A stretch of 48,223 nt of DNA from Ignavibacteriota bacterium (GCA_020437545.1 JAGQWH010000009.1:1-48223), one strand, 5' to 3'; shown: positions 1 to 9,857, numbered from the stretch's first letter. Made by a program: numbers and translations. The notes: generated by a model not told the origin, from the letters alone.

Positions 1-1362
1 GAACGGATTCGGATAATTCTGAGCCAATGAAAACTCAATTGGTGTTTCTGTAATGGATTGAGAAATCCCTGTTAATGTTTGAGAATATTTTATCGTTAAT
101 GAATTTGCAATATTGTTTAATCGAGTAACTCCAGTAACATATACATCATTATATTTATCTACAGCTATAAATCTAGCTTCATTATCATATTCATTAGAAT
201 AATTATATCTTGTAATCCATTGTTGTATACCTGTACTATCATACTTCACAGTTGCATAGTCGAATCGAGATCCACTTCCATCACTATTGCCAGTAACATA
301 AACATTCCCAAAATCATCTAGAGTTAGAGAAGTTGCAATATCGTTTAGTCCATTATTATAATTTGCTATCCAAATTTCATCCCCATTTGTATTATATTTA
401 ATTGTCGTAAAATCGTATCCACTACCAGTTTGAGTACCATTTCCAGTGACATAAACATTTCCATAAACATCAATTGCCATATCGTTTAATTGATCCATAA
501 AATTTGCGGAGCCATTATTTCTTCTCGACCACAAGTATTCCCCTAATTGATTGTATTTTATAGTTATGTAATCCCAGTATCCTCCAGATCCTGTAATAAC
601 TCCCGAAACATATATATTTAGTGCGTCATCAATTCTCAAGCTATGCGGTGAAGCTTCACCATTGTATGAAGATACCCACAACTGATCTCCTAAAGTATTA
701 TATTTAATTACAAAAATGCCGCCTAAACTTTTTCCAGCAACAATAGCATTTCCCAAGCCATCAATTTCTATTTCATAACCCCATGTATTGCCTCTTTGAT
801 AACTAGATATCCATTGTCGGTTTCCTAATGAATCATACTTTATTGTTAAGCAATTTCTATAGTGACTAATTTCATTATAGCTCTCCCCTGTTACAAAAAT
901 ATTTCCCTGTTTATCGGAAGCAATATCATATGAAGCATCCCTTTGATTTCCAGTACCTGTAAAATTATCAGTCCAAATTCGTTCTCCACTAGAATCGTAT
1001 TTAATTGTAACATAATCTACTCCGGTGTTTTCACCTAAACAGTTTCCAGTAATATAAATATTTTCATTCTTATCCAGTATTATACCACCTGGTATATCAT
1101 TTCCTGAACCCAAACCATTATATCTTTGAAGCCAAATTATTTGACCACTTAAATTGTATTTAATTAAGGCTATGTCACTGGAATTTGTACCTAATAGATA
1201 TAAGTATTTTGAATCATGCAATTCTATAAAGGAAGATGAATTATAGTTTGTTTGACTGCTATCATAAACACTAACCCATTGCTGATTTACCTGTGGATAG
1301 CCAAATTCTATTATCGTAAGACTCAGAATAATGACTGCTATTTTAAAAATTCTTAATGTCAT
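1..1362 (-). CDS. Secreted SBBP beta-propeller protein with T9SS signal (C-terminus cut by window edge)
   Basis: The reading frame starts at ATG 1362 and stays open for 454 codons to the window edge, so the 3' end is missing. Residues 1-23 form a signal peptide (MTLRIFKIAVIILSLTIIEF). The body repeats a blade-like pattern of about 50-60 residues (YVTG or YITG, then D-Y-x-T-I-K-Y, then G-x-x-x-W), which is the SBBP-type beta-propeller signature; I count about seven blades. The last visible residues, LAQNYPNPF, are the start of a type IX secretion C-terminal sorting domain. The protein is therefore probably exported through T9SS to the surface or medium. Its ATG overlaps the stop of the upstream gene (ATGA), which indicates translational coupling. 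Substrate or ligand is unknown. Confidence 0.85.
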   Translation of the reverse strand, partial: MTLRIFKIAVIILSLTIIEFGYPQVNQQWVSVYDSSQTNYNSSSFIELHDSKYLYLLGTNSSDIALIKYNLSGQIIWLQRYNGLGSGNDIPGGIILDKNENIYITGNCLGENTGVDYVTIKYDSSGERIWTDNFTGTGNQRDASYDIASDKQGNIFVTGESYNEISHYRNCLTIKYDSLGNRQWISSYQRGNTWGYEIEIDGLGNAIVAGKSLGGIFVIKYNTLGDQLWVSSYNGEASPHSLRIDDALNIYVSGVITGSGGYWDYITIKYNQLGEYLWSRRNNGSANFMDQLNDMAIDVYGNVYVTGNGTQTGSGYDFTTIKYNTNGDEIWIANYNNGLNDIATSLTLDDFGNVYVTGNSDGSGSRFDYATVKYDSTGIQQWITRYNYSNEYDNEARFIAVDKYNDVYVTGVTRLNNIANSLTIKYSQTLTGISQSITETPIEFSLAQNYPNPF

Positions 1363-2675
1363 TGTATAGTTGAATCTTCAATATATTTAAAATTATTTAT
1401 ATCGCCTATGAGCAAAGTTATGTTATCTGAAATTCCTGCTCTAACAAATAGAAGAAGATTTTTGATATTAATATTGTTTTCCCCATCTCTATAAATACTG
1501 TAGTCTTGGTTTTCGGCAATACCTGTTACTATTATTAAATTTTCAATTTCTATATTTTGATCATTTATATCTCCATCGACAATATATATTCCAATTGAAG
1601 GAGAAGAAGTCGTTGTATTCTTAATCTTAGCATTCCTCAATACATAATTCGACAAACTTACAGATTTAATCACTCCACCATTTCCTGAACTCCCCTCAAT
1701 ATAATTAGCTTCAATCACAATCGGTTCATTCCTATTTGCAATATTTATTCCCTCTGTCAAACTAATAATTTCATCACATTGAATATAAGCGCTGACAATA
1801 GGATGAGTAAGATCGAGAGATTTACCATTAGTACAGTATATACTTCTTCCGATAAGAGAAGCTTTGCCTTCATCTATCTTTACAGTATCACCGCCTGTAG
1901 AATTAAAGTTCTTTATTTCATCGAAGTATAATACAAGATCCTGATCGCCTGTGCCGGCATCAAGTAGTAAAGTAGGAGCAGTGGTGGAAGGAGTTTCGCC
2001 GGCAGGAAGCAGCGTGAGTAGTTTATTTATCGTTGCGCCAATTACTCCGTCTTTATGATCTAAGCAGGATCCGTATCCGGTACATAATAATTCATTTATA
2101 TAAACCGAACCTGTTCTTTCTAATGATAAAACCGGCGAGTCCGCATTTGGGCTTGCAGCAGTTCCTGATTCTACTGTCCTGATATTTAGGAATATATCAT
2201 CACAGCCGGAGATTCTTATTGCCGTGTTATATTTATTATAAACTTTGTTACAGATCAATCTGAATTTGGCAGCGGCTGACACATCCACACTACTGCCTTC
2301 AAGTGTAGAATTATTTTCACCTAAACCGTCTATTTTATAACATTCTATATTAACCTCAGAAGAAGAGTTAGATATTTTTATGCACTCTCTTTTAGTTGAT
2401 CCGGAGTAAGAATTCTTAATGATCCCTCCTCCTGTGATATTACATTTGCATGTTACATTGTTATCAGTAATGGTCGTACCATCTCCGGAATGGTTTAATT
2501 CTGTTCCGGGGTCTAAATAAACATCTACCCCGTCTAGTAATGTTATTTGTTCGGTAAGATTTGCATAAATGCTGATGACATCACCGGCTCCGGCAGCACT
2601 CCTTGCAGCGCTATAAGTGGAATAAAACACTGGGATTCCTGTGTCTATATCTCGAAGGGAAACTTCGGTAGCCAT
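1359..2675 (-). CDS. Parallel beta-helix-like protein, unknown function
   Basis: A 438-residue protein with no recognised enzyme motif. The sequence is rich in short beta-strand-like turns with regularly placed I/V, N and G residues (for example around residues 70-330), as in right-handed beta-helix proteins of the pectate-lyase-like or tail-spike fold. The N-terminus (MATEVSLRDIDTGIPVFYS) has no signal peptide, and the sequence before the ATG does not supply one, although the fold would normally be extracellular. No T9SS signal is present at the end (IEDSTIQ). The stop codon overlaps the start of the downstream SBBP protein by four bases, so the two are co-translated and may work together on the surface. 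It could also be a phage- or tailocin-like spike domain, but no phage genes are nearby. Fold assignment is an inference from composition. Confidence 0.7.
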   Translation of the reverse strand: MATEVSLRDIDTGIPVFYSTYSAARSAAGAGDVISIYANLTEQITLLDGVDVYLDPGTELNHSGDGTTITDNNVTCKCNITGGGIIKNSYSGSTKRECIKISNSSSEVNIECYKIDGLGENNSTLEGSSVDVSAAAKFRLICNKVYNKYNTAIRISGCDDIFLNIRTVESGTAASPNADSPVLSLERTGSVYINELLCTGYGSCLDHKDGVIGATINKLLTLLPAGETPSTTAPTLLLDAGTGDQDLVLYFDEIKNFNSTGGDTVKIDEGKASLIGRSIYCTNGKSLDLTHPIVSAYIQCDEIISLTEGINIANRNEPIVIEANYIEGSSGNGGVIKSVSLSNYVLRNAKIKNTTTSSPSIGIYIVDGDINDQNIEIENLIIVTGIAENQDYSIYRDGENNINIKNLLLFVRAGISDNITLLIGDINNFKYIEDSTIQ

Positions 2676-2969
2676 AAAATTGTATTTTAAGATTTTGTAA
2701 ATGTAAATAATGGAAGCGGAAGAATTAGAATATTGCTCTCATATTTACCGCCTTAATTTGATTTAAAGTTCAGCTTATTGATTTTAAATGTCAAGCAAGT
2801 TTTTTATATGTGATAAGATTTTTGTTGTATATCGAATTTATCTATTTGGAAGACACTTCGAATAAATTAATAAGAAGTATATGTAATGTTTTTTCAAAAG
2901 GATTCTTAAGAAACTAAAGGGCTGCAACTCATATTCCTGCCATTTCCCTGATTCCTGAACCTTTTTCTG

Positions 2970-3221
2970 CTTTTGCTCAGAGTACTTCCGCTTTTGCACA
3001 GAGCACATCCGCTTTTGCACAGAGCATATTCCCTTTTGCTCTGAGCATATTCCCTTTTGCTCTGAGCATATTCCCTTTTGCTCCGGGCATATTCCCTTTT
3101 GCTCTGAGCATATTCCCTTTTGCTCCGGGCATATTCCCTTTTGCTCCGGGCATATTCCCTTTTGCTCCGGGCATATTCCCTTTTGCTCTGAGTATATTTA
3201 CATTTGCTCGGGGTACACAAC
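2970..3221. repeat. 21-bp tandem repeat array, 12 units
   Basis: Units begin at 2970 and recur every 21 bases (2991, 3012, 3033, 3054, 3075, 3096, 3117, 3138, 3159, 3180, 3201). The core unit reads cttttgctctgagcatattc (first 20 of 21 bases), with two main alleles, ctctgag and ctccggg; the outer units are more diverged. On the minus strand it would encode 7-residue repeats (SKREYAR, MPGAKGN or the third frame) depending on frame. A minisatellite is the simplest reading; a repetitive small protein on the minus strand (2906-3223, rich in K/R/E/Y/A) is possible but has no clear homology or start signal. Confidence 0.85.
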
Positions 3222-3706
3222 AATAGGGAATTTTAACTAAATTATTTTTTGCTCCAATATTTCTATCTGATTTTTATATTATTGCTGTAGAAATTGCTTG
3301 TTTTAATTACATAAGTTGACCATTACAGATTGTAAAAAAAAGCTTGCCACAAATTTTCACTAATTTTTGCGAATTTTAAATGAGCTTAAATTAAAAAATT
3401 AACATTAATTCTTCATTTTTCGCCAAATTAAAGAAAGTAAAGTTCTTTCAATTATTAAATCATTATCAATTGATAAAATTCGTTATAATTCGTGAAACCA
3501 GTGATTAAAAAGCTCTTCTAAACTGAAAGGGGATGACATTTTTTATTGATGCGCTTCTTTGTATAAGAGCGTTTGATGTTGGTGACCAAAAAATTTGCCT
3601 GGAAGGTTTACAGTATAAAAATTTAATCTTGCAATTTTTTTGGAAACACCACCATCGGCTCGAATTTATTAAAGGGTGAGTGAAAGTCCAATCGATCTTA
3701 AAAACT

Positions 3707-3752
3707 ACACAATACTCAAAACTCAATACCCAATACACAATACCCAATACCC
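3707..3752. repeat. Heptamer array, CAATACY family
   Basis: Tandem 7-bp units of the form caataNc/caatact, about six copies with small imperfections. It lies just downstream of the terminator of the VCBS protein gene. The same family recurs at 29328-29351 in this orientation and at 31684-31742 in reverse complement. Confidence 0.75.
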
Positions 3753-3753
3753 G

Positions 3754-3787
3754 AAAAAAAAACCGGCGTTTAAAAATTAAACACCGG
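3754..3787 (-). terminator. Rho-independent terminator for the VCBS protein gene
   Basis: On the minus strand an 11-bp stem (CCGGTGTTTAA with TTAAACGCCGG, one G-U pair) with a 3-base loop is followed by nine T residues. It sits about 70 bases after the stop codon at 3860. Confidence 0.8.
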
Positions 3788-3859
3788 AAATTTAAAAAGG
3801 TACTTCGTGACTTAAATTGTTCATATCCTCTAACGTGTGATCAAATAACTAACTTGGTT

Positions 3860-5650
3860 CTATTTTACGAGAAACATTTTTTTTGTTTCAAAAAAAATGC
3901 CTGTTTCTAATTTATAATAATAAACTCCCGAAGGAAGATCGTTTCCATTAAAGCTTACTTCGTAACTTCCTTCTCTCTGAACTCCATCAACTAGCGTCCT
4001 AACTTCATTACCCAAAGCGTCATAAATCTTTAATCTCACATTATTTCCGGAATTAGCTAATTCATATTTTATCACTGTTTCCGGATTAAATGGATTCGGG
4101 TAGTTCTGATAGAGATTAAAAGTTTTTTTTTGAATGGAATTGTTTTCATAGATGGAAATGATTGTTCCATTCTCAGTAATATTAACATTCTGATTTACCG
4201 GAACATTTGTGAAAACCTGATCCGTACCTGATTGCCATTCGACTTTGATCGAATCGATAACAGCAGCATTCCCAAAACCAAAATGCAGTATCAGATTCTG
4301 ACCGCAGTATCCCGACTGACCGTCTATCTCCTGCATCTGCCAGACATCGTTTCCGTTTATGTTTGCTTTGACTCTGACCTTTGTGCCGATCGCCGAACTG
4401 TTGGTAACAGTACCTTTGCATTTTATGTTTATCCATTTATTTCCATTAGAGAGTTCGTTTTTGTATAAACCATTTCTTTGATTTTCACCAAAAGTATTTG
4501 CAGTTGCAATATCGAGATCTCCGTCATTATCATAATCACCCCAGGCGAAACCGTATGTATATCCGGAATCATTGACAAGAATTCCATCAGTAACTTTTAC
4601 AAAAGATGCAGAACCTGTTTCTATAAGCATGTTCTTAAACAGTTTGTTTACAAGCTTCTGTGTAAAACCGGGAGGTACATAAGCCTGTGATATAAAGAGA
4701 TCAAGATCACCGTCATTGTCATAATCTCCCCAGCCGGTAACTGCATTATACCCTGATTCATTTGCAACCGGTCCGTCTGTGATCTTTGTGAAAGTAAAGT
4801 TTCCGTCATTGCGGTACAGAAAATTTTTCTGATTACCGTAATTAGATACGACTACATCAAGATCACCGTCATTATCATAGTCACCCCAGCTGCTGCTCCA
4901 GGATTCGCCGCCATTGGAAGTTAGAGGAGTATTAGTGATCTTTGTGAAAACTCCCGCGCCGTCATTTCTGTAAAGAAAATTGTTATTGTTGGATTCACGG
5001 CATACAAATAAGTCAAGGTCTCTGTCATTATCAATATCAACCCAGTTAGCGCCTCTTGAGAATCCTGTTTCAGATATCACAACTCCCGTATCCATTTTTT
5101 GAAAATCACCATTGCCAGTGTTTCTGTAAAGAAAATTTCTGTGATTGCTTCCTGCACTATTTGTCACAAATAGATCCAGCAATCCGTCGTTATCATAATC
5201 TCCCCAGCTGCATGTCTCAGAATAGCTTGGATCATTGCTCATTACTGCATCAGGCTGGAATGAAAAAGTACCGTTACCGGTATTCAGATAAAGTAACTTG
5301 ATCTTGTTATACCAGTTCACGACACATAGATCAGGAAGTCCGTCGTTATTATAATCACCCCAGCTTGCTCCGTCAGAAGGCAGGTTATCCTGAACTATTG
5401 CCTGACCTGTTATCTTTACAAACGTACCGTTATCATTTCTGTACAGATAATTATTCTGTCCGGTATTCAATCCGTTTGAAATGAAAAGATCAAGATCGTT
5501 GTCATTGTCAAAATCGATCCAGTTGACTGAGCGTGATGCACCGCTGTCGAGTCCTACTATGCTGTCAGTAATTTTAATAAAATCCTGACCCATTACAAGC
5601 GTTGAAACAAAAAAGAGGTTTAAAAGAAAAATTGTGATAATTGGTTTCAT
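3860..5650 (-). CDS. Secreted VCBS/FG-GAP repeat protein with UnbV-type domain and T9SS signal
   Basis: A 596-residue exported protein. Residues 1-22 are a signal peptide ending in VMGQ. Residues about 25-390 contain some seven repeats centred on WGDYDNDGDLDLFI, a calcium-binding D-x-D-x-D-G motif of the VCBS/FG-GAP beta-propeller. Residues about 400-490 (from NKWINIKCKG, with GTKVRV, GYCGQN and HFGFG) match the ASPIC/UnbV domain found after such propellers in CRTAC-type proteins. Residues about 515-596 (NLYQNYPNPFNPETVIKYEL to the KMFLVK end) are a type A T9SS sorting domain. The role is probably surface adhesion or carbohydrate/protein binding, but the ligand is unknown. It stands alone with its own terminator and diverges from the next gene across 158 bases. 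Confidence 0.9.
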   Translation of the reverse strand: MKPIITIFLLNLFFVSTLVMGQDFIKITDSIVGLDSGASRSVNWIDFDNDNDLDLFISNGLNTGQNNYLYRNDNGTFVKITGQAIVQDNLPSDGASWGDYNNDGLPDLCVVNWYNKIKLLYLNTGNGTFSFQPDAVMSNDPSYSETCSWGDYDNDGLLDLFVTNSAGSNHRNFLYRNTGNGDFQKMDTGVVISETGFSRGANWVDIDNDRDLDLFVCRESNNNNFLYRNDGAGVFTKITNTPLTSNGGESWSSSWGDYDNDGDLDVVVSNYGNQKNFLYRNDGNFTFTKITDGPVANESGYNAVTGWGDYDNDGDLDLFISQAYVPPGFTQKLVNKLFKNMLIETGSASFVKVTDGILVNDSGYTYGFAWGDYDNDGDLDIATANTFGENQRNGLYKNELSNGNKWINIKCKGTVTNSSAIGTKVRVKANINGNDVWQMQEIDGQSGYCGQNLILHFGFGNAAVIDSIKVEWQSGTDQVFTNVPVNQNVNITENGTIISIYENNSIQKKTFNLYQNYPNPFNPETVIKYELANSGNNVRLKIYDALGNEVRTLVDGVQREGSYEVSFNGNDLPSGVYYYKLETGIFFETKKMFLVK

Positions 5651-5808
5651 AATTTTATGTTAATGTTTTGCAAAATTTATTTTTGTTAATTTATGAATTA
5701 AGTAAACGGATTAAAACCATTTAGTTGCAGTGAAAACGGGTATAAAAAACATTCATTATTAGAATCCTGAATTCAGATAATTAACATTATAATTGTATAT
5801 CTTGTAAT

Positions 5809-7284
5809 ATGAAACCATCGAGAGAATTATTTGATCTGATAAAGTCCATGAGCGGAAGCGAGAAGAGATATTTTAAACTTAATGTATCGCTTCAGAAAGG
5901 CAGCAAGAATTATCTGACATTGTTCAGCGCAATAGAAAGACAAAACACATTTGATGAAATTGAATTAAGAAAATTAATAAAAGATGAAAAAATAATTAAG
6001 AACCTCACCATTACAAAGAACTATCTTTACAAGCTTATCATAAAATCATTAACCCAGTTCAGAAATGACAGAAGCATAGATCTAAAATTGAACTTTATTT
6101 TAAGCCGGTGTAAGCTGATGTATGAAAAAGGATTGTTCCCTGAATATTTTAAGACCATAAAGACCGGTAAAGATGCTGCTCTGAAACATGAAAAGTTCAC
6201 AATACTTCTGGATTTTCTCGAGCTCGAAAAAAATCTGATAAAGAAAGATGAGATCGGTAAAAAAGACATGAATCAGATTTATGAGTATGAGGCTGAAGTT
6301 TTAGACCGGATCAAAGAGATAAGTTATTATAAGAAGATCGTTACCGGCTTGTTCATAGAATTGAGAATTACCGGTATCATAAGAGATGAAAATTCAGATA
6401 ACAGAATTAAGAAACTGTGTTCTGGGCTTTCTTCCAGGGAAAGTAAGATCCCATTGCCGGTAAGAGCGCAGAATATACTTCTTCTTGCAAAATATCTTGA
6501 GTGCCGTTTGAAAGGTGATTTCAGAAAGTCCATTGATTACTGTAAACAAAGATATTCGCTGATTCTGAAAAACCCAGAGGTATTCAAAGATTATTTACAG
6601 GATCCGAAATATGACGCTCTGGAATTTCATATAACTTCAGCTTTGAGAATGAATGATTTCAAAGAAGCTAAAAAAGTTTTATCCGGGCTTAAGAAATTAT
6701 CCGATAATTCTGCTGAGATAGATATAACCCTTACGGATATTGACATCAGGCTCTGTGAATGCATTGAAAATGAGGACAGGATAACCGGAGATAATTTAAT
6801 TTCTGAACTTGAAGATTATCTGGAAAAGTATAAAGGTAAATTACTGATAAATTCAGAAAATTATTTCAGATTCAGTATCATAAAATATTATTTCAAGACA
6901 GGGAATTTTACCAATGCGCTTAAGTCAGTTAATGATTTTCTTAACCGCCGTCAGACGAAACTGACACCGGAGTTTGAATCATACTCAAGGATTCTGAATG
7001 TGCTTATTCATTTTGAACTTGGAAATTATAAACTGCTTGCTCATTTAATCCCTACTACGAAAAAATATTTAATGAATAAGAAGAAGTATTTCAGATTTGA
7101 ATCCGAAATACTGAGATATGTTAAAAAGATCATTTCGCTTAAAAATGATACTTCAGTTAATAAATGCTTTAATGAACTTTTCAAAAAAATATTGATATTA
7201 AAAAAAGAAAAGTTTGAAAAGAATGCATTCGTATATTTTGACCCTGAAAGATGGGTGGAGATGAAGATATTAAAAGTCAATTAA
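5809..7284 (+). CDS. Conserved helical protein of unknown function
   Basis: A 491-residue cytoplasmic protein without signal peptide or membrane segment. It is dominated by charged amphipathic helices (K, E and L rich) that could pack as TPR-like pairs, for example around residues 100-130, 225-290 and 350-400. The N-terminal motif SGSEKRYFKL and the following KNYLTLFSAIERQ resemble a family I remember as widespread but uncharacterised in Bacteroidota. No catalytic motif is visible. It is followed after 18 bases by an SDR oxidoreductase on the same strand, so the two may be co-transcribed, although a functional link is not evident. Confidence 0.75.
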   Translation: MKPSRELFDLIKSMSGSEKRYFKLNVSLQKGSKNYLTLFSAIERQNTFDEIELRKLIKDEKIIKNLTITKNYLYKLIIKSLTQFRNDRSIDLKLNFILSRCKLMYEKGLFPEYFKTIKTGKDAALKHEKFTILLDFLELEKNLIKKDEIGKKDMNQIYEYEAEVLDRIKEISYYKKIVTGLFIELRITGIIRDENSDNRIKKLCSGLSSRESKIPLPVRAQNILLLAKYLECRLKGDFRKSIDYCKQRYSLILKNPEVFKDYLQDPKYDALEFHITSALRMNDFKEAKKVLSGLKKLSDNSAEIDITLTDIDIRLCECIENEDRITGDNLISELEDYLEKYKGKLLINSENYFRFSIIKYYFKTGNFTNALKSVNDFLNRRQTKLTPEFESYSRILNVLIHFELGNYKLLAHLIPTTKKYLMNKKKYFRFESEILRYVKKIISLKNDTSVNKCFNELFKKILILKKEKFEKNAFVYFDPERWVEMKILKVN

Positions 7285-7302
7285 AAATTTAAAATCAAAA
7301 TT

Positions 7303-8070
7303 ATGAAAAACCGGTGGACATTAAAGAATAAAAAAGCTCTCGTAACCGGAGCTACCCGTGGAATCGGCAGAGCCATTACGGAAGAATTTCTTGAGCTCGG
7401 AGCTGAAGTTTTTATTGTATCAAGAAGTCAGAGAGATGTTGATAATCTCATCAGAAAATTTAAAAAGAAAAATTATGGTATCTCAGGAATCAAATGTGAC
7501 GTGTCAGATAAAGAAGAAAGAGAATTACTTTTTAAAAAGATTAAAAAAGACTGGGGCAGACTTGATATACTTGTAAACAATGCCGGAACGAATACGAGAA
7601 AGAAAACACTTGAAAATTCTGAAGAAGATTTTGACAAACTGATGAATCTTAACATGGATTCAGTATTTGATCTTTGTAAAAAATTTCATCCGCTGCTTAA
7701 GAGATCAGGAAAGGGATCGATAGTAAACATAACTTCTGTAGCAGGAATAACAAGTGTCGGTACGGGATCTCCTTATGCCATGACAAAAGCTGCGATAAAC
7801 CATCTGACAGGATATCTGGCAGTGGAATGGGCGGAAGATAAAATCAGAGTAAATGCAGTTGCGCCCTGGTATATAAAGACTTCACTTACAATGCCGGTTT
7901 TGAAAGATCCAATAAAGCTCAAAGCAATACTTGACAGGACGCCGATGAAGAGGGCAGGGGAGCCGGAGGAGGTTGCTGCAGTTGCTGCGTTTCTTTCGAT
8001 GGATGCAGCTTCATTTGTTACGGGTGAAGTCATAGCAGCTGACGGAGGGTTTTTGAAATACGGGCTTTGA
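7303..8070 (+). CDS. SDR-family NAD(P)-dependent oxidoreductase
   Basis: A 255-residue classical short-chain dehydrogenase/reductase. The Rossmann nucleotide-binding motif TGATRGIG is at residues 15-22, NNAG at 92-95, and the catalytic triad is Ser145, Tyr158 and Lys162 (YAMTK). The C-terminal VTGEVIAADGGFLKYG is typical of the family. Overall it is closest in style to tropinone-reductase-like or 3-oxoacyl-reductase-like members, but substrate cannot be read from sequence. Arg38-Ser-Arg41-type residues after beta-2 (VSRSQRD) favour NADPH over NADH. It follows the helical protein gene by 18 bases. Confidence 0.9.
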   Translation: MKNRWTLKNKKALVTGATRGIGRAITEEFLELGAEVFIVSRSQRDVDNLIRKFKKKNYGISGIKCDVSDKEERELLFKKIKKDWGRLDILVNNAGTNTRKKTLENSEEDFDKLMNLNMDSVFDLCKKFHPLLKRSGKGSIVNITSVAGITSVGTGSPYAMTKAAINHLTGYLAVEWAEDKIRVNAVAPWYIKTSLTMPVLKDPIKLKAILDRTPMKRAGEPEEVAAVAAFLSMDAASFVTGEVIAADGGFLKYGL

Positions 8071-8341
8071 TGCTTTACCTCGAAGTCTCTATGGCACAAA
8101 GGAAAAATTTTAAAGCAAATTACATTTACACTTTTCCAAACCGGAAGATTGTTCAAAGATCTTTTATAGCTTTTAACTTAATGATTCGTCTTTTAAAAGA
8201 TTCCGCCGGCTAATTCTTCTGTGGTGAACATCGGATATCAGAGAAAATTAAAACCCTGTAACTGAAAGTCTTTACAGTTAATTAGTAAAGAGATAATTAA
8301 AAAATCTTTGAGTATTGGAGACTTTGAGGCAAAAATGTAGC
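8071..8341. other. Spacer between convergent genes
   Basis: No gene seen. It contains fragments of a degenerate repeat at about 8075-8102 and 8304-8335 (tctttgagtattggagac then tttgaggcaaaa) that resembles sequence at 32571-32604 and 32721-32763. Confidence 0.5.
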
Positions 8342-8366
8342 AAAAAAAAATCCGCCGGAGCGGATT
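8342..8366 (-). terminator. Rho-independent terminator after nuoF
   Basis: Minus-strand hairpin AATCCGC/GCGGATT (7 bp) with a 4-base loop, followed by nine T residues. It is 30 bases after the nuoF stop, so the local nuo transcript ends here and nuoG does not follow. Confidence 0.85.
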
Positions 8367-8396
8367 CTTAAAAATACTTTGTATAAAATAAAAATT

Positions 8397-9800
8397 TTAC
8401 GAACTGAATCTTTTAACATCCTCACTCTGAGTCAGCTCCTGAACATTACCCATAAGTTCTTTTACAACTTCCTGTTCGCTTTGCAAGGTGATTGTATCAT
8501 ATTCATCAGGTGATTTCATCAGCCCGTGAACTTTATTCAGCACCGGAAGTTCGATAGTCTTATCGGTTATCTTAGCTTCAAAATCTTTTCTGAATTTTCT
8601 AACTGCCCATTTGACCGGCCATGCAGCAGCATCACCAAGAGCACAGATAGTGTTGCCTTCAATATTTTCTGCAATTGAGATAAGCAGATCAAGATCACTC
8701 ATTCTTCCTTTGCCGTCCATTATTCTGTTCAGTACTTTCAGCATCCATCCGCAACCTTCACGGCAAGGGGTACATTGTCCGCAGGATTCGTGATAATAGA
8801 ATTTAGTTACTCTTCTTATAACGTTTACAACGTCCGTTCCTTCAGCCATGACTATTACGCCTGCTGTACCAATATACGAACCGATTTCTTTCAGACTTTC
8901 ATTATCCATTCTGACTGTGAGAGCTTCTTCCCTGTTGAGAGGAGGCATAGACGAACCGCCGGGAATTACCATTTTAATTTCTTTCCCGCCTATTACTCCG
9001 CCGCAATGATCATTTATAAGTTCGATAAGAGGAATGCCGGTTGGTAATTCATATACACCAGGTTTATTCACATCTCCGCTGACACCGAAAAGAAGTGTAC
9101 CCGGCTGACGCGGATCACCGATCTTACTGAACCATTCTCCGCCTTTGTTAATTATCTCCGGTACATTTGCAAGTGTTTCAATATTGTTGATAGTTGTAGG
9201 ATTTCCCCAGACACCGTTTACAGCTGGGAACGGAGGTTTGAATCTCGGATATCCTCTTTTACCTTCAAGAGAATTCATTAAGGAAGTTTCCTCTCCGCAG
9301 ATGTAAGCACCCGCGCCCATATGAACATACATCTCACATGAAAAATCTGTTCCCATAATGTTCTTTCCGATCATACCTTTTTTATATGCTTCAGCTACAG
9401 CCTCTTCCATTATGTTTATCCATTTCCAGTATTCACCTCTGATGTAAACATAGATCGCTCCGATTCCCATAGCATAAGCTGCGATCAGTGAACCTTCGAT
9501 AAACTGCTGCGGATTTTTTTCAAAAATTTCCCTGTCCTTAAAACTTCCCGGTTCGCTTTCATCACCATTACAGCAAAGGATTTTTGGTTTCTCGTTACCC
9601 TTAGGCATAAAAGACCATTTCATTCCTGTCGAAAAACAAGCACCGCCTCTTCCCTTCAGACCTGATTTTTTGACTTCATCAATTACCTGATCAGGAGTCA
9701 TTCCGGTCAATGCTTTTTTCAATCCGGTATATCCACCGTTAGCAATGTAAACGTCGATCTTGTCTAAATCCGGTATGTCTTTTAAAATTATTTTTTCCAT
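8397..9800 (-). CDS. nuoF: NADH-quinone oxidoreductase subunit F
   Basis: A 467-residue subunit of respiratory complex I that carries FMN, the NADH site and one [4Fe-4S] cluster (N3) in the peripheral arm. The NADH/FMN-binding glycine loop [10 protein letters not shown] is at residues 50-59, [13 protein letters not shown] at 162-174, and the cluster ligands are Cys340, Cys343, Cys346 (CGQCTPC) and Cys386. Length and motif order fit the family. It is the last gene of the local nuo block, 57 bases after nuoE, and is followed by a terminator. About 60 residues of C-terminal extension (from about 405) vary in this family. Confidence 0.97.
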   Translation of the reverse strand: MEKIILKDIPDLDKIDVYIANGGYTGLKKALTGMTPDQVIDEVKKSGLKGRGGACFSTGMKWSFMPKGNEKPKILCCNGDESEPGSFKDREIFEKNPQQFIEGSLIAAYAMGIGAIYVYIRGEYWKWINIMEEAVAEAYKKGMIGKNIMGTDFSCEMYVHMGAGAYICGEETSLMNSLEGKRGYPRFKPPFPAVNGVWGNPTTINNIETLANVPEIINKGGEWFSKIGDPRQPGTLLFGVSGDVNKPGVYELPTGIPLIELINDHCGGVIGGKEIKMVIPGGSSMPPLNREEALTVRMDNESLKEIGSYIGTAGVIVMAEGTDVVNVIRRVTKFYYHESCGQCTPCREGCGWMLKVLNRIMDGKGRMSDLDLLISIAENIEGNTICALGDAAAWPVKWAVRKFRKDFEAKITDKTIELPVLNKVHGLMKSPDEYDTITLQSEQEVVKELMGNVQELTQSEDVKRFSS

Positions 9801-9857
9801 TAAAAACTTTTTATTATTTATTTTGTAATAAAAATCTGCTCAGATCAGAATTTGCAA

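Larger units (their letters stand above)
2676..3859. other. 1.2-kb spacer between two minus-strand genes, mostly repeats
   Basis: No convincing gene is seen. The spacer holds, from left to right, an AT-rich leader upstream of the beta-helix gene, a 12-copy 21-bp tandem array (2970-3221), an AT-rich stretch, fragments of an attcgtgaa-type repeat (3340-3375 and 3477-3500), a heptamer array (3707-3752) and the terminator of the VCBS protein gene (3754-3787). Open frames across the 21-bp array exist in all minus frames only because the repeat unit contains no stop. Confidence 0.7.

Noticed and set aside
2970-3221. CRISPR array
   Set aside because: Units are contiguous with no unique spacers and there are no cas genes.
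2906-3223. Open frame of lysine/arginine-rich 7-residue repeats over the 21-bp array
   Set aside because: All three minus-strand frames are open because the unit has no stop; no homology or start context favours one of them.
7773-8156. Minus-strand frame opposite the SDR gene end
   Set aside because: Antisense of conserved SDR coding sequence, no recognisable features.
8071-8341. Small RNA or riboswitch in the SDR-nuoF spacer
   Set aside because: No conserved aptamer pattern seen and the nearest genes are convergent, so no downstream gene would be controlled.
8775-9047. Plus-strand frame within nuoF
   Set aside because: Antisense shadow of the strongly conserved nuoF sequence.
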